Shown here one piece after another: positions 1 through 8,719 of a DNA stretch of 64,000 nucleotides. The stretch is taken from contig JALGYY010000017.1 in the NCBI GenBank assembly GCA_025782575.1, positions 485,892-549,891 of the forward strand, given 5' to 3'. A program made the position numbers and the translations under genes. Source of the stretch: a bacterium (GTDB lineage Bacteria; Orphanbacterota; Orphanbacteria; Orphanbacterales; Orphanbacteraceae). Under the pieces are notes generated by a model. The model saw only the letters and a list, made by a program, of their open reading frames with translations, was not told where the DNA came from and made no database searches. Positions within the stretch are counted from its first letter, which is position 1. Each line of letters starts with the position of its first letter.

Positions 1-384
1 GTGCTTCAGACGAATGGAATAAAAGATATTGAGAACGAAATAGATTGATACGGCGATGCCGAAACCGGGCCAGAGAAGATACCCTCCCCCGATGGCGATC
101 CCTGCGAGAAACACGATGCCGATCCAGGCAGCGGGGACGGGAAGAGCGCCCGAAGCGATCGGTCTGTTGCGCTTGACCGGATGGCGGCGATCCTTCTCTC
201 TGTCCATCAGATCGTTGAACAGATAGATGCTGGACGCGATCGCGCAGAAGAGCGCGAATCCGATGACCGCCCGATAGACGAACTCTGCTTCGAAAAAGTG
301 GTGGGAGAAGACGACGCCCGCGAAGAGAAGTACGTTTTTCGTCCATTCACGAGGCCGGATCGAGCGGATGAAGGGACCGATCAC
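1..384 (-). CDS. UbiA-family decaprenyl-phosphate phosphoribosyltransferase-like protein (partial)
   Basis: The gene runs off the left edge; the first 128 residues are present, read from a GTG start. The N-terminus has the RPREWTKN motif, and near residue 55 there is FNDLMDREKDRRHP followed by RPIASG. This is the Asp-rich Mg/prenyl-diphosphate motif of the UbiA superfamily in the form typical of 5-phosphoribosyl-1-diphosphate:decaprenyl-phosphate transferases. Such enzymes make polyprenyl-phosphoryl-ribose, a precursor of lipid-linked arabinose or ribose, in the inner membrane. Several hydrophobic segments fit an integral membrane protein. The start overlaps the stop of the preceding kinase gene by three bases, so the two are translationally coupled. 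Other UbiA branches (menaquinone, digeranylgeranylglyceryl phosphate) are less likely given the motif. Confidence 0.8.
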   Translation of the reverse strand, partial: MIGPFIRSIRPREWTKNVLLFAGVVFSHHFFEAEFVYRAVIGFALFCAIASSIYLFNDLMDREKDRRHPVKRNRPIASGALPVPAAWIGIVFLAGIAIGGGYLLWPGFGIAVSIYFVLNIFYSIRLKH

Positions 385-1013
385 GCCTCCCCCCCACCCG
401 ACAGGATCGATCGAATGCGGGCGAGGATCATGTCGATCGCTACCTGATTCCGCCCTCCCCGGGGAACGATGACATCGGCATAGCGTTTTGATGGCTCCAC
501 AAACTGCTGGTGCATCGGTTTGACTGTCTTCAGATACTGCTCGATAGCGGCCGGTATCGTCCTTCCCCGGTCACGGATATCACGCTTCAACCGTCGAATC
601 AGCCGCTCATCTTCGTCGCAATCCACGTAGATTCTGATGTTCATGCGATTCCGGAGCTCCGGATGATCGAGTACCAGTATCCCCTCCAGAAGAATGATGA
701 GGGCAGGAGCGATTTTGACGGTTTTTTCGGTTCTCGTGTGTGTGACGAAGCTGTAAACGGGCCGTTCCACGCCTTTCGCATTGCGCAGGTCGTCCAGGTG
801 CTGGATCAGAAGGCGATTATCGAATGCCGAAGGATGATCGTAGTTGATATCAGCCCGCTCTTCTAATGAGAGAGTACCCTGATCCCGATAATAGGCATCG
901 TGACTCAGGCAGGAAACGCTCTCTCCTGCGAGTTCCCGGGCGAGACGGGCGGCGAGTGTGGTCTTGCCTGACCCGGTGCCCCCGGCGATTCCGATAACCA
1001 CAGGGCTAGGCAC
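381..1013 (-). CDS. udk: Uridine kinase
   Basis: This 210-residue protein has the usual length of bacterial Udk. The P-loop GGTGSGKT lies at residues 11-18 and is followed by the HDAYYRDQ motif near residue 38 and YDHPSAFDN near 58, both uridine-kinase/phosphoribulokinase family signatures. It would phosphorylate uridine or cytidine to UMP or CMP in the cytosol for pyrimidine salvage. It sits between an SMR-type transporter gene upstream and the UbiA phosphoribosyltransferase gene downstream on the same strand. A role in supplying nucleotide for the sugar pathway is possible but only inferred from position. Confidence 0.88.
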   Translation of the reverse strand: MPSPVVIGIAGGTGSGKTTLAARLARELAGESVSCLSHDAYYRDQGTLSLEERADINYDHPSAFDNRLLIQHLDDLRNAKGVERPVYSFVTHTRTEKTVKIAPALIILLEGILVLDHPELRNRMNIRIYVDCDEDERLIRRLKRDIRDRGRTIPAAIEQYLKTVKPMHQQFVEPSKRYADVIVPRGGRNQVAIDMILARIRSILSGGGEA

Positions 1014-1026
1014 GGTGCCACTCTCC

Positions 1027-1383
1027 TCAGGAACGGGATACGAGGAAAACGCCGACGCAGATTACGAGCGTACCCAGAATCCTGTTGAAATCGACATCCT
1101 CCTGAAAGAGGAATCGGGATGCCACGACCACGACCACATAGCTGATCGAGACCATGGGGTAGGCCCAGCTCACTTCCACCCGGGAGAGAACGATCATCCA
1201 GACGAGCGCGGAGAGGCCATACAGAATGAATCCGGCAAGCACATAAGGATTCGTGAAAGCATTGACCAGACTGCTGAGATTCTGCATCCGAATCGGGCCG
1301 AATGAGTTCATGCCATGTTTCAAAGTGAGTTGGCCGATCGAGCCCAGGGAGACACAGAAGAGGATCATGATCAGATTCTTCAC
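1027..1383 (-). CDS. Small DMT/SMR-type transporter, ArnE-like flippase candidate
   Basis: This 118-residue protein has four predicted membrane helices and little else, which is the size and shape of the small multidrug resistance / ArnE-ArnF branch of the drug/metabolite transporter superfamily. The segment VSWAYPMVSISYVVVVV matches the conserved third helix of that branch. The gene lies in a minus-strand cluster with a polyprenyl glycosylphosphotransferase upstream and a polyprenyl-phosphate phosphoribosyltransferase downstream. A job in flipping a polyprenyl-phosphate-linked sugar is therefore a reasonable inference; drug efflux is the alternative. ArnE and ArnF work as a pair, and no second small subunit is visible here, so this one may act as a homodimer. 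Confidence 0.72.
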   Translation of the reverse strand: MKNLIMILFCVSLGSIGQLTLKHGMNSFGPIRMQNLSSLVNAFTNPYVLAGFILYGLSALVWMIVLSRVEVSWAYPMVSISYVVVVVASRFLFQEDVDFNRILGTLVICVGVFLVSRS

Positions 1384-1486
1384 GGGCGATCTTCCTTTCG
1401 TCGATCAATATCAGACCGGCACCATACCAACTATAGATTGGTGATGGTAACGGACGTCCGGCGAAGGGCGCAAGCGTGAATATCGC

Positions 1487-2893
1487 CTAATGTTCGTTAC
1501 CTGCGGAGTGGCGGATCACATGACGGAATGTAAGCGCGAGGATCCGGACGTCGAACAGAATAGACCAGTTTTCGACGTAGAAGACATCATAGCGCGTACG
1601 TTCTTCGATCGAAGTGTCTCCCCGGAGGCCGTTCACCTGTGCCCAGCCGGTCATGCCGGACTTCACCCGATGTCGGTCGAAGTAGCGGGGCACTCTCTCC
1701 TCGAACTGTTTGACGAAGTAGGGACGTTCCGGCCTCGGACCGACGAGAGACATCTGACCGGCGACGACATTGACGAGTTGAGGGAGTTCATCCAGGCTCG
1801 TCCGTCTCAGAAAACCGCCCACTCTGGTGAGCCGCGTGTCTCCCTTGCCCGACCAGACCGGACCCGAGGCCGCCTCAGCGTTCACGATCATAGAGCGAAA
1901 CTTCAGGATTCGAAAGACGCGACCATCCCGGCCGATCCGGGTCTGCACATAGAAGACCGGTCCGCGGGAATCGATACGGATCAAGAGCCCGATCAGGAGA
2001 AGAAGGGGCGCAAACAGGACGAGCAGGAGAGACGCGACGACAATATCGAATGAGCGCTTCAGGAAGCGGTTCCACGACTCCAGCGGGTAGCCCTTTACAC
2101 CGAGAAGGGGAATGCCGTCGATCTCGGACAGTCTCATTCTCTCCCCCATTCGGCTGAAGAGATCGGGGACGATCTCGAAGTCGAGGGGGAGTTTTTCGCA
2201 GGCCTTGACAACCTCGACCGCACGATCGCGATGATCTTCGGGGAGGGCGAGAAAGAGCCGATCGATTCGATTGTTCCGGCAGATCGCCTCGATTTCGTCG
2301 ATCGAACCGACAAGGGGAAGTCCCTCCGGGGCGTCCAGTCTGTCCGGCGTGACAATACCCATCAGACGGTAGCCGAGGTCAGGCCGGCGCTCGATCCGGC
2401 GGCGCACCTCTTCCGCAATCCTGCCGCCGCCGACGAGAAGAACGCGCTGGACACCGAAGCCACGATTTCTCATGTGGGCCCGAAAGCGGCGCAGCCCGAG
2501 CCTCACAAGAGTGACGATTACGAATGCGAATGGAATCGCGATCGTCAGATAGAGCCTGGAGAACGACACGCCCCGGTAGAGAAACCCGGCTGACATGGTA
2601 AAAAGGGTGCCGAGCACCGTTCCCTTCAGGACAAGGAGAATCTCGTCAGCCCGCGTGAGCCCGCGGCGGGTGTCGTAGAGCCCCATAAACGCGAAAAGTG
2701 CCACCCAGCCGACGGAAGCGATAAGGAGCCCGATCACGTAAGTCCGAAACGGGGGGATTCCGAGAGGCACGGCGATCAGACCCGACTGGAAGCGGAGCCA
2801 GAAGGAAAGAAACAGGGCGGCGAGGAGAGCGCCCCAGTCCGCTATCAGGGAGAGAAACGCGAATGTTATCGGACCTTTGCTGTGCACGATCAA
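1487..2893 (-). CDS. Polyprenyl glycosylphosphotransferase (WbaP/WcaJ family)
   Basis: This 468-residue enzyme has about five N-terminal membrane helices (residues 10-130) and a nucleotide-binding-like middle domain (around 145-260, with VLLVGGGRIAEEV). Its C-terminal bacterial sugar transferase domain (about 275-465) has KRSFDIVVASLLLV, TRIGRDGRVFRILKFRSM, SLDELPQLVNV and SLVGPRPERP. The last motifs are diagnostic of phosphoglycosyl transferases that load the first sugar phosphate from a UDP-sugar onto undecaprenyl phosphate. It probably starts exopolysaccharide or O-antigen repeat synthesis. Neighbours upstream are two glycosyltransferase genes and sugar-nucleotide genes, which fits. The exact sugar cannot be read from sequence. 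Confidence 0.9.
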   Translation of the reverse strand: MIVHSKGPITFAFLSLIADWGALLAALFLSFWLRFQSGLIAVPLGIPPFRTYVIGLLIASVGWVALFAFMGLYDTRRGLTRADEILLVLKGTVLGTLFTMSAGFLYRGVSFSRLYLTIAIPFAFVIVTLVRLGLRRFRAHMRNRGFGVQRVLLVGGGRIAEEVRRRIERRPDLGYRLMGIVTPDRLDAPEGLPLVGSIDEIEAICRNNRIDRLFLALPEDHRDRAVEVVKACEKLPLDFEIVPDLFSRMGERMRLSEIDGIPLLGVKGYPLESWNRFLKRSFDIVVASLLLVLFAPLLLLIGLLIRIDSRGPVFYVQTRIGRDGRVFRILKFRSMIVNAEAASGPVWSGKGDTRLTRVGGFLRRTSLDELPQLVNVVAGQMSLVGPRPERPYFVKQFEERVPRYFDRHRVKSGMTGWAQVNGLRGDTSIEERTRYDVFYVENWSILFDVRILALTFRHVIRHSAGNEH

Positions 2894-2983
2894 GAACCCT
2901 CCGGAAGCAACCAGAGATTATAACCGATCGAATTCATTGTCGGGACCGTTTTCGTGGAGTAATTCGATCTTCCCCTGGACAGG

Positions 2984-4138
2984 TCATTCTCCGACCAACC
3001 GGCGCTCTTCGGAAAAGAGTATCTGCTTGAGGCGATCTCGAAATATCGGGCGATCGAACCGGGAGGCATGGCGCCGAAGTGCTTCTGTCGAGAATTCAAT
3101 TTTCTCTAATCGTCGCACCGCATCGATCAGGTGCTCGACCGAAGGCTCGTCGAAAAAAACTCCGGTCGGTTGCCGGTCCGGGTCTGTCGGATCGGGAGAA
3201 ACAACGGTTTCGAGAGCACCCCCTACGCGAAGAGCGATGACCGGGCATCCGCTCGCCTGGGCTTCGAGAGGTACAATCCCGAAATCCTCTTCACCGGGGA
3301 AAAGGAGCGCACGAGCAGTGGAGTAGAGTCTTGCAACCTCTTCGTCGTTTGCCCAGCCGATGAATCGCGTCTTCGGCCCCGCGATCCGCTCGAGATGAAT
3401 CCTCTCGGGACCACGGCCGACGATAACCAGTTCCCGATCGAGCTTGCGGAATGCCTCTACTGCGATTTCGACCTGCTTATAAGGGACGAGCGCCGACACG
3501 ATCAGAAAGAAATTCTCCCGCGGCCGGTCAGAACGGAATCGGGCGATGTCAACGGGCGGATAGAGAACCTCGGAGGATCGCCCGTAGATCGATCGGATGC
3601 GGCCGGCTACGTTTCGGGAGTTCGCGAGGTACCGGTCAACCCGATCGGCCGTATTTTTGTCCCACCGCCTGAGGTAGCGAGCCACTCCCGGCATGACCGC
3701 GCGGGTCAGCAGACCAGTCTCTTTATTGTTGAAATAGGAATCGAAGAACTTCCAGACATAACGCATGGGAGTGTGGCAATAGCAGACGTGGCGGGCGGGA
3801 GGGGAAGCGGCCGCCCCCTTCGCCACACAGTGACTCGTCGAAAAAATGAAATCGAAATCACTGAAATCGAACTGCTCCAAGGCACGAGGAAAGAGGGGCA
3901 GATATCGCTGATGCATGCGGTGGGCACCGGGGAGCCGGTCGACAAACGATGTTTTGATCCTCATTCGTTCGATGCGGGGACCAAGCCGCCCCGGGATATG
4001 GACGAGAGTAAACAGTGTCGCATCGGGCAAAAGCTCGCAGACAACGTCGAGCACCCATTCACCGCCACGCATCCCGGTAAGCCAGTCATGAACGATGGCG
4101 ACCCTTCGCCCCGCGAAAGGTAGTCTGCTGCTAACCAT
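2984..4138 (-). CDS. GT4-family glycosyltransferase
   Basis: This 384-residue GT-B enzyme has the N-terminal VAIVHDWLTGMRGGE motif and CYCHTPMRYVWKF near residue 125, both typical of the WbaZ/mannosyltransferase-like group of family GT4. The C-terminal donor domain has FIGWANDEEVARLY and FPGEEDFGIVPLEAQASG, with the EX7E donor-binding motif. It would add a hexose, often mannose, to a lipid-linked glycan at the cytoplasmic face. Its start overlaps the stop of the double glycosyltransferase gene by eight bases, so they are coupled. Sugar and linkage are not predictable. Confidence 0.86.
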   Translation of the reverse strand: MVSSRLPFAGRRVAIVHDWLTGMRGGEWVLDVVCELLPDATLFTLVHIPGRLGPRIERMRIKTSFVDRLPGAHRMHQRYLPLFPRALEQFDFSDFDFIFSTSHCVAKGAAASPPARHVCYCHTPMRYVWKFFDSYFNNKETGLLTRAVMPGVARYLRRWDKNTADRVDRYLANSRNVAGRIRSIYGRSSEVLYPPVDIARFRSDRPRENFFLIVSALVPYKQVEIAVEAFRKLDRELVIVGRGPERIHLERIAGPKTRFIGWANDEEVARLYSTARALLFPGEEDFGIVPLEAQASGCPVIALRVGGALETVVSPDPTDPDRQPTGVFFDEPSVEHLIDAVRRLEKIEFSTEALRRHASRFDRPIFRDRLKQILFSEERRLVGE

Positions 4139-6452
4139 CCATCACCGCCAGATACACATCCAGAGTTCTCTCTGCAGCTGTGCGCCAGGAAAATCGAGCC
4201 GCCCGTTCGATTCCTCTTTGTGAATAGTCCGCATGTAGATCGTCATCTTCGAGAAACCTCAAAATCCCATTGGCGATTTCAGCCGGGCTTTCCGGATCGA
4301 CATGAATTCCCGCCTTGCCTACGACTTCGTTGATGGCGGGTGTGTGAGAAACGACAACTGGAATTCCGCAGGCCATCGCCTCGAGAGGAGGCAATCCGAA
4401 TCCTTCATAGAGTGAAGGAAACACGAAAGCGCGACATCCGCTATAGAGGGCCGGCAGATGCTCGGCAGAGACGAACCCCGGGAACGATACCGATCCGCCC
4501 AGTCTCAGTCGCTCTACGGCTGCTACGATCTCCGGCCGCTCCCTCATCTCGGATCCGGCCAGAACAAGCTTCCCGCCAAATCCTCTGTCCCGCACCTGGC
4601 GGAAAGCTGCCAGAAGGTTTTCGATGTTCTTATGAGGCAGAAAGTTGCTTACACAGAGCAGATACTCCCCCTGCAGACCGAATTCCCGGGCCGTTATCAC
4701 ACGGGCATCATCCGCGGCGATCGGATGAAATCGACGGTCCACCGCGTTGTAGATCACCACGATCTTCTCTCGCGGCACACCCAGATTTCGGACGATGTCG
4801 TCTCGTGATGATCGAGAGACGGTAATGATCTTCGCCGCACTTCTTGCGGCTGCAAACATCATCGCTCTCGCATAGACAGCGGCTGCGCGAGACGGAGGAT
4901 AAAAGAGGTGAATGAGGTCGTGGATCGTAACCACCGCGCGGCACGGCCGTATCGCCGGTAGCACATAGTGAGGGGAATGAAATAGATCGATCCGCGTCCG
5001 GCGCATCTGAATCGGCAGCGTAATCAATTCTCGAACCGAATATTTTGGAGATCGGTTCTCGACGTGTGTGAAGTTCTTGCTCCCCACATTCGGTTCATCA
5101 CCCGCCTGAAAAAGAACATACTCCCTCGTTGAATCGATATGACCAAGCTCGGTAACCAGGTTTCTTATGTAAGTTCCGATGCCGAAATCGTCTATTTTGC
5201 GAATATCGATTCCGATGCGACCTCGCACTGTGCGCCGGACCATCGGCCCCCGGCCACGTTCCGAATCCCGGATGATCCGGGAAATCTGTTCGATACGAGC
5301 GTCCCACGTATTGTTCTTCGCCACGCCAAGCGTCTCTTCCCTGCTCCGCGGCTCGTCTTCCAGGGCCTTCTGAATCTCCACTACGAACGACTCTTTATCG
5401 ATCGCCATACGACAGTGTTTCCGATACTCATAGACTGACGGAAGATCGACGACGACAATCGGCTTGCCCGTAGCGATATACTCATGAAATTTCATGGGAA
5501 ATACATTCATGGTCGTATCATTCAAGGCAAACGGAATCATACAGACATCGAATCCCTTGAGGTAGCCGGGCAGATCTTCGTAAGAACGGGTTCCCAGAAA
5601 GTGAACCTGGGGAAACGCCTGAAGCGCCTCGATCTCTTCACGCTTGTCGCCCGGCCAGACCGGCCCGATGAGCACGATCGACCAATCGGGCCGAGTCTCC
5701 GCAATATGTCTCAATAGCTCGAAATCAATCTTGTAGCCGGAAATCGCCCCTATGAATCCGATCACGGGACCGGATAGCCCGCTGACATCATCGGGCACGA
5801 CGGTCTCTTCCAATGTCGCCTTGTGAAAGTGATCGTAGTCCGCCACGTTCGGCAGGTAGAACGTGTTTTCGTTATGGGGTCGCTTCGATTCGTAGAGTCC
5901 TTTCGATGTCGTGAAGACCAGGTCGGCTTTGGACATCAGTAGCCGTTCAAGTTCGTGAATCACTTTGGCTGGAACTCCCGGGTTCGCCCCGTATTCGTCG
6001 ACACAGTGATAAATGCAGAGTCGTTCTCCAAGATGACCGACCAACCCGCTCGATGTCGGGAGAAATGTCCAGAGGATCGGGTTTTTGAAACCGATCTTTC
6101 GGGCATGTCGATTCAGGCTCGACCGGAGGTGCCAGTAGTTGAGATGGCGAACCCAGGTCAGCTTATAGAGGGGAAGGACCAGAGGTGAATAGACATGGAG
6201 GTTTTCAGAAACAGGCTTAACACCATGTGCCCAGCTCGACAGACGGCCCAGTACACGATGAATGTCCCGCCATCGAGCAGTCGGTGTCCGGAGGCCGAGC
6301 GATTCCACGAACAGCACTCGATTGTTTCTGGCCAGGCGCGACATGATGTGCTGGGAATTCGTCCAGAGTTCGGCATCCCAGTTCGCGGAGGCCATGCAGA
6401 TGATGTCCGCCCCCTCGAGGAGAGGGGGCTTTTCTTTTGGGGAGTCCTTCAT
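4131..6452 (-). CDS. Two-domain glycosyltransferase fusion (GT-B plus GT4)
   Basis: This 773-residue protein is two complete GT-B enzymes in one chain. Residues 1 to about 400 resemble TuaH-like family 1/4 transferases (IICMASANWDAELWTNSQH near the start; FHEYIATGKPIVVVDLPSV near 330). Residues about 410 to 773 form a GT4 enzyme beginning RIGIDIRKIDDFGIGTY, with TIHDLIHLFYP in the middle and FPSLYEGFGLPPLEAMACG in the donor site. The two halves are joined by a short linker rich in R and G around residues 395-408. No stop or frame break separates them, so fusion is a real property of this sequence. Two successive sugars of one repeat could be added by a single polypeptide. Its stop overlaps the next GT gene. 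Confidence 0.85.
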   Translation of the reverse strand: MKDSPKEKPPLLEGADIICMASANWDAELWTNSQHIMSRLARNNRVLFVESLGLRTPTARWRDIHRVLGRLSSWAHGVKPVSENLHVYSPLVLPLYKLTWVRHLNYWHLRSSLNRHARKIGFKNPILWTFLPTSSGLVGHLGERLCIYHCVDEYGANPGVPAKVIHELERLLMSKADLVFTTSKGLYESKRPHNENTFYLPNVADYDHFHKATLEETVVPDDVSGLSGPVIGFIGAISGYKIDFELLRHIAETRPDWSIVLIGPVWPGDKREEIEALQAFPQVHFLGTRSYEDLPGYLKGFDVCMIPFALNDTTMNVFPMKFHEYIATGKPIVVVDLPSVYEYRKHCRMAIDKESFVVEIQKALEDEPRSREETLGVAKNNTWDARIEQISRIIRDSERGRGPMVRRTVRGRIGIDIRKIDDFGIGTYIRNLVTELGHIDSTREYVLFQAGDEPNVGSKNFTHVENRSPKYSVRELITLPIQMRRTRIDLFHSPHYVLPAIRPCRAVVTIHDLIHLFYPPSRAAAVYARAMMFAAARSAAKIITVSRSSRDDIVRNLGVPREKIVVIYNAVDRRFHPIAADDARVITAREFGLQGEYLLCVSNFLPHKNIENLLAAFRQVRDRGFGGKLVLAGSEMRERPEIVAAVERLRLGGSVSFPGFVSAEHLPALYSGCRAFVFPSLYEGFGLPPLEAMACGIPVVVSHTPAINEVVGKAGIHVDPESPAEIANGILRFLEDDDLHADYSQRGIERAARFSWRTAAERTLDVYLAVMDG

Positions 6453-6454
6453 GA

Positions 6455-7024
6455 TCAGGAAGCGAAGAGTCGTTCTTCAATCACATGGCAGAGGAGGTGG
6501 CCGAGAGCGATGTGAACCTCCTGAATAAGCTGAGTGTCTTCGGAGGGAACTGCGAGAGTGTGGTCCACGAGTTCCGGGTCTTTCCAGCCGCGGGCGCCGG
6601 TGAAGCCGACGTTCATGGTGCCGATTCGCCGGCCTTCCCGGAACGCCTCGAGTACATTAGGGGACCCGCCGCTCGTCGAGATACCGAGGAGGATGTCACC
6701 CTTACCGGCATAAGCCTCGACCTGGCGAGAGAAGATATGAATAAAGTCTTTATCATTGGAAATCGCCGTGAGAAGTGAAGCGTTTGTCGTAAGAGCCAGC
6801 GCCGGTACGGGATCACGCGTTCGAACAAGCCGGTCGATCAGTTCCGTTGCGAGATGCTGGGCATCCGCCGCGCTTCCCCCATTCCCGAAGAAGTAGATCT
6901 TACGACCGGCAGCAAGAGCCGCTACCACTTTCTCACATGTCTCATCGAACGGAACAGCCAGTTCTCCGCGCACGCGAGCGAGAACCGCTTCCCTCTCCCG
7001 AATGCTTTCCTCAAACATGCCCAT
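6455..7024 (-). CDS. gmhA: D-sedoheptulose-7-phosphate isomerase
   Basis: This 189-residue SIS-domain protein has GNGGSAADAQH at residues 47-57, followed by E61 (equivalent to the catalytic Glu of GmhA), and ISTSGGSPNVLEAF in the middle. QEVHIALGH near the C-terminus contains the conserved His. It converts sedoheptulose 7-phosphate to D-glycero-D-manno-heptose 7-phosphate, the first step to ADP- or GDP-heptose for LPS core or S-layer glycan. The start lies inside the end of rfbD, and the stop is two bases before the double glycosyltransferase start. A heptose bisphosphatase-like domain also occurs in this window, but far away in the island (53617-55029). Confidence 0.9.
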   Translation of the reverse strand: MGMFEESIREREAVLARVRGELAVPFDETCEKVVAALAAGRKIYFFGNGGSAADAQHLATELIDRLVRTRDPVPALALTTNASLLTAISNDKDFIHIFSRQVEAYAGKGDILLGISTSGGSPNVLEAFREGRRIGTMNVGFTGARGWKDPELVDHTLAVPSEDTQLIQEVHIALGHLLCHVIEERLFAS

Positions 7025-7871
7025 CCCCTTCCTGTGCGAGAAACGCCTTCAGGGCGAGATCCCAGTGGCGGAGTGGTTCGAGACCGAGATCGCCCCACCG
7101 CTCACTCCCGAGCACCGAATAGGCCGGACGCTTCGCCGGACGATTCGATTCGGTCGAGCTGACCGGCTCGACTGCCACGCTTTCGAGGCCGCTGAGATCC
7201 AGGATGCGGCGCGCGAGTTCGTACCGACTCACTTCGCCTCCATTTGTGACATGGTAGACGCCCCGGCCTCGACTTTCCACCAGGGATCGGAGCGCAGCCG
7301 CCAGATCGGATGACCATGTCGGAGCTCCGACTTGATCGTCAACCACCAGGAGCGGTCCTTCCGCGACAGCACCCGCTTTCCGGATCGCCCGGACAAAGTC
7401 GCCTTTTCCTGCCGCACCATACACCCATGCTGTCCTGACGATCGAGGCGCGCGGGCACTCTTCGAGTACCGACTGCTCCCCTTCCAGTTTCGATAGACCA
7501 TAAACCGAGACGGGGCTCGTCGGGTCGCTCTCAATATACTGAGTCCGCTTTTCACCGTCGAAGACGAAGTCGGTACTGATCGCCACGAGATAGGCTCCGG
7601 TTCCTTCCGCCTCCCTGGCGACGTGGGCCGCGGCGTCCCGATTTACGAGGAACGCTCTTCTGCTATCCCCTTCGCATCCATCGACGTCTGTCCAGGCTGC
7701 GCTGTGAATGACTACGTCAGGCCGAAATGAATCAAACGCCAAGTGGACGCTTCCGGCATCGGTAATGTCCAGTTCATCCCGGCCGGCTGCCCAGACTTCG
7801 CCGGACGACAGGAATACACGGCCGAGTTCGGTCCCCAGCATTCCCTTTCCACCGGTAATCAGAACACGCAA
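7011..7871 (-). CDS. rfbD: dTDP-4-dehydrorhamnose reductase
   Basis: This 286-residue RmlD/RfbD-type short-chain dehydrogenase has the NAD(P)-binding GGKGMLG at residues 7-13, STDFVFDG at 99-106 and the catalytic YGLSK (Y124, K128). It makes the last reduction to dTDP-L-rhamnose in the cytosol. The other rml genes are not visible in the window, so they must lie elsewhere. It is part of the minus-strand glycan cluster and overlaps the gmhA start by 14 bases. Confidence 0.9.
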   Translation of the reverse strand: MRVLITGGKGMLGTELGRVFLSSGEVWAAGRDELDITDAGSVHLAFDSFRPDVVIHSAAWTDVDGCEGDSRRAFLVNRDAAAHVAREAEGTGAYLVAISTDFVFDGEKRTQYIESDPTSPVSVYGLSKLEGEQSVLEECPRASIVRTAWVYGAAGKGDFVRAIRKAGAVAEGPLLVVDDQVGAPTWSSDLAAALRSLVESRGRGVYHVTNGGEVSRYELARRILDLSGLESVAVEPVSSTESNRPAKRPAYSVLGSERWGDLGLEPLRHWDLALKAFLAQEGDGHV

Positions 7872-7894
7872 TGACCCAACTCCATCGGGGGCTG

Positions 7895-8719
7895 CTAGCT
7901 TCCCGTCCGCACTGATTCGCCATGGATCGCATCGGCAAAATCGCGAATGTGGCCGGCCGAACCGTCTCTTTCCAGTACATCACCGACCACGATGATATTC
8001 GCTCCGGAATCCCGTGCATTGGCCGCCTGCCGGGGGGTACGGATTCCGCCGCCGACAATCAGCGGTACGGATACATAGTCGCGCACCTTGCGGATCAGCG
8101 GGGCTGGAACGGGTCGTGAAGCGCCGCTCCCTGCTTCGAGATACACGACACGCATGCCCATGTACTCGGCGGCGAGCGCGTGGGCCATGGCGATCTCCGG
8201 GCGATCATCGGGAATGGGCGTCGTGCCGGAAACGAAGTGCACGGTCCTCGTTTCTCCGGATCCGATCAGAAGATAGCCGGTCGATATCGCCTCCAGCTCC
8301 GCCTCACGAACCCGGGGGGCCGCACGAACCTGCTCCTCTGCAAGGAACATGGGGTTCCGGCCGGACAAAAGGGTAAGAAAGAGAATCCCGTCAGCATGAC
8401 GTGATATGTGATTCGCGTTTCCGGGGAAGAGAAAGACCGGCAGATCGGTCCCTTTTTTCAACTCTCTCACTACCGAATCGAGCCTATCGCTCAGAGTGAA
8501 ACTGGAACCGACAAGAATGCCGTCCGCGCCGCATTTCTCCAGAAGCGCCGCCCGGGCCAAGCAGGTCGCGGGATCGATTCGCTCCTGATCGATCAGGGGG
8601 AGGAATGCCGCACCCGAGCGTCGACCGGCATCGAGCAGACGATCAAAATGGCTGCTGATTTTCCTATCCTCCGGGTGTGAGCGAACGGACGATCTCAGGG
8701 ACGGCCTGAATCGCCGCAT
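7895..8719 (-). CDS. Geranylgeranylglyceryl/heptaprenylglyceryl phosphate synthase-like protein
   Basis: This TIM-barrel protein has GADGILVGSSF, LFPGNANHIS, the family hallmark YLEAGSGA and a C-terminal phosphate site VGGGIRTPRQA. These match the GGGP synthase/PcrB family, which joins a polyprenyl diphosphate to sn-glycerol-1-phosphate as the first ether-lipid step. Group II members occur in archaea and in FCB bacteria. The start is uncertain. An ATG at 8719 has no clear ribosome site and overlaps the end of alaS. In contrast, a strong GGAGG lies eight bases before an in-frame ATC at 8659, which would give 254 residues, the usual family length, five bases after the alaS stop. An upstream ATG at 8785 would add a basic, unconserved leader. 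Function is known for the family, not shown here. Confidence 0.82.
   Translation of the reverse strand: MRRFRPSLRSSVRSHPEDRKISSHFDRLLDAGRRSGAAFLPLIDQERIDPATCLARAALLEKCGADGILVGSSFTLSDRLDSVVRELKKGTDLPVFLFPGNANHISRHADGILFLTLLSGRNPMFLAEEQVRAAPRVREAELEAISTGYLLIGSGETRTVHFVSGTTPIPDDRPEIAMAHALAAEYMGMRVVYLEAGSGASRPVPAPLIRKVRDYVSVPLIVGGGIRTPRQAANARDSGANIIVVGDVLERDGSAGHIRDFADAIHGESVRTGS

Noticed and set aside
3131-4123. 330-codon plus-strand open frame opposite the GT4 gene
   Set aside because: It lies fully antisense to a well-supported glycosyltransferase and shows the composition expected of a mirror frame in GC-rich DNA.
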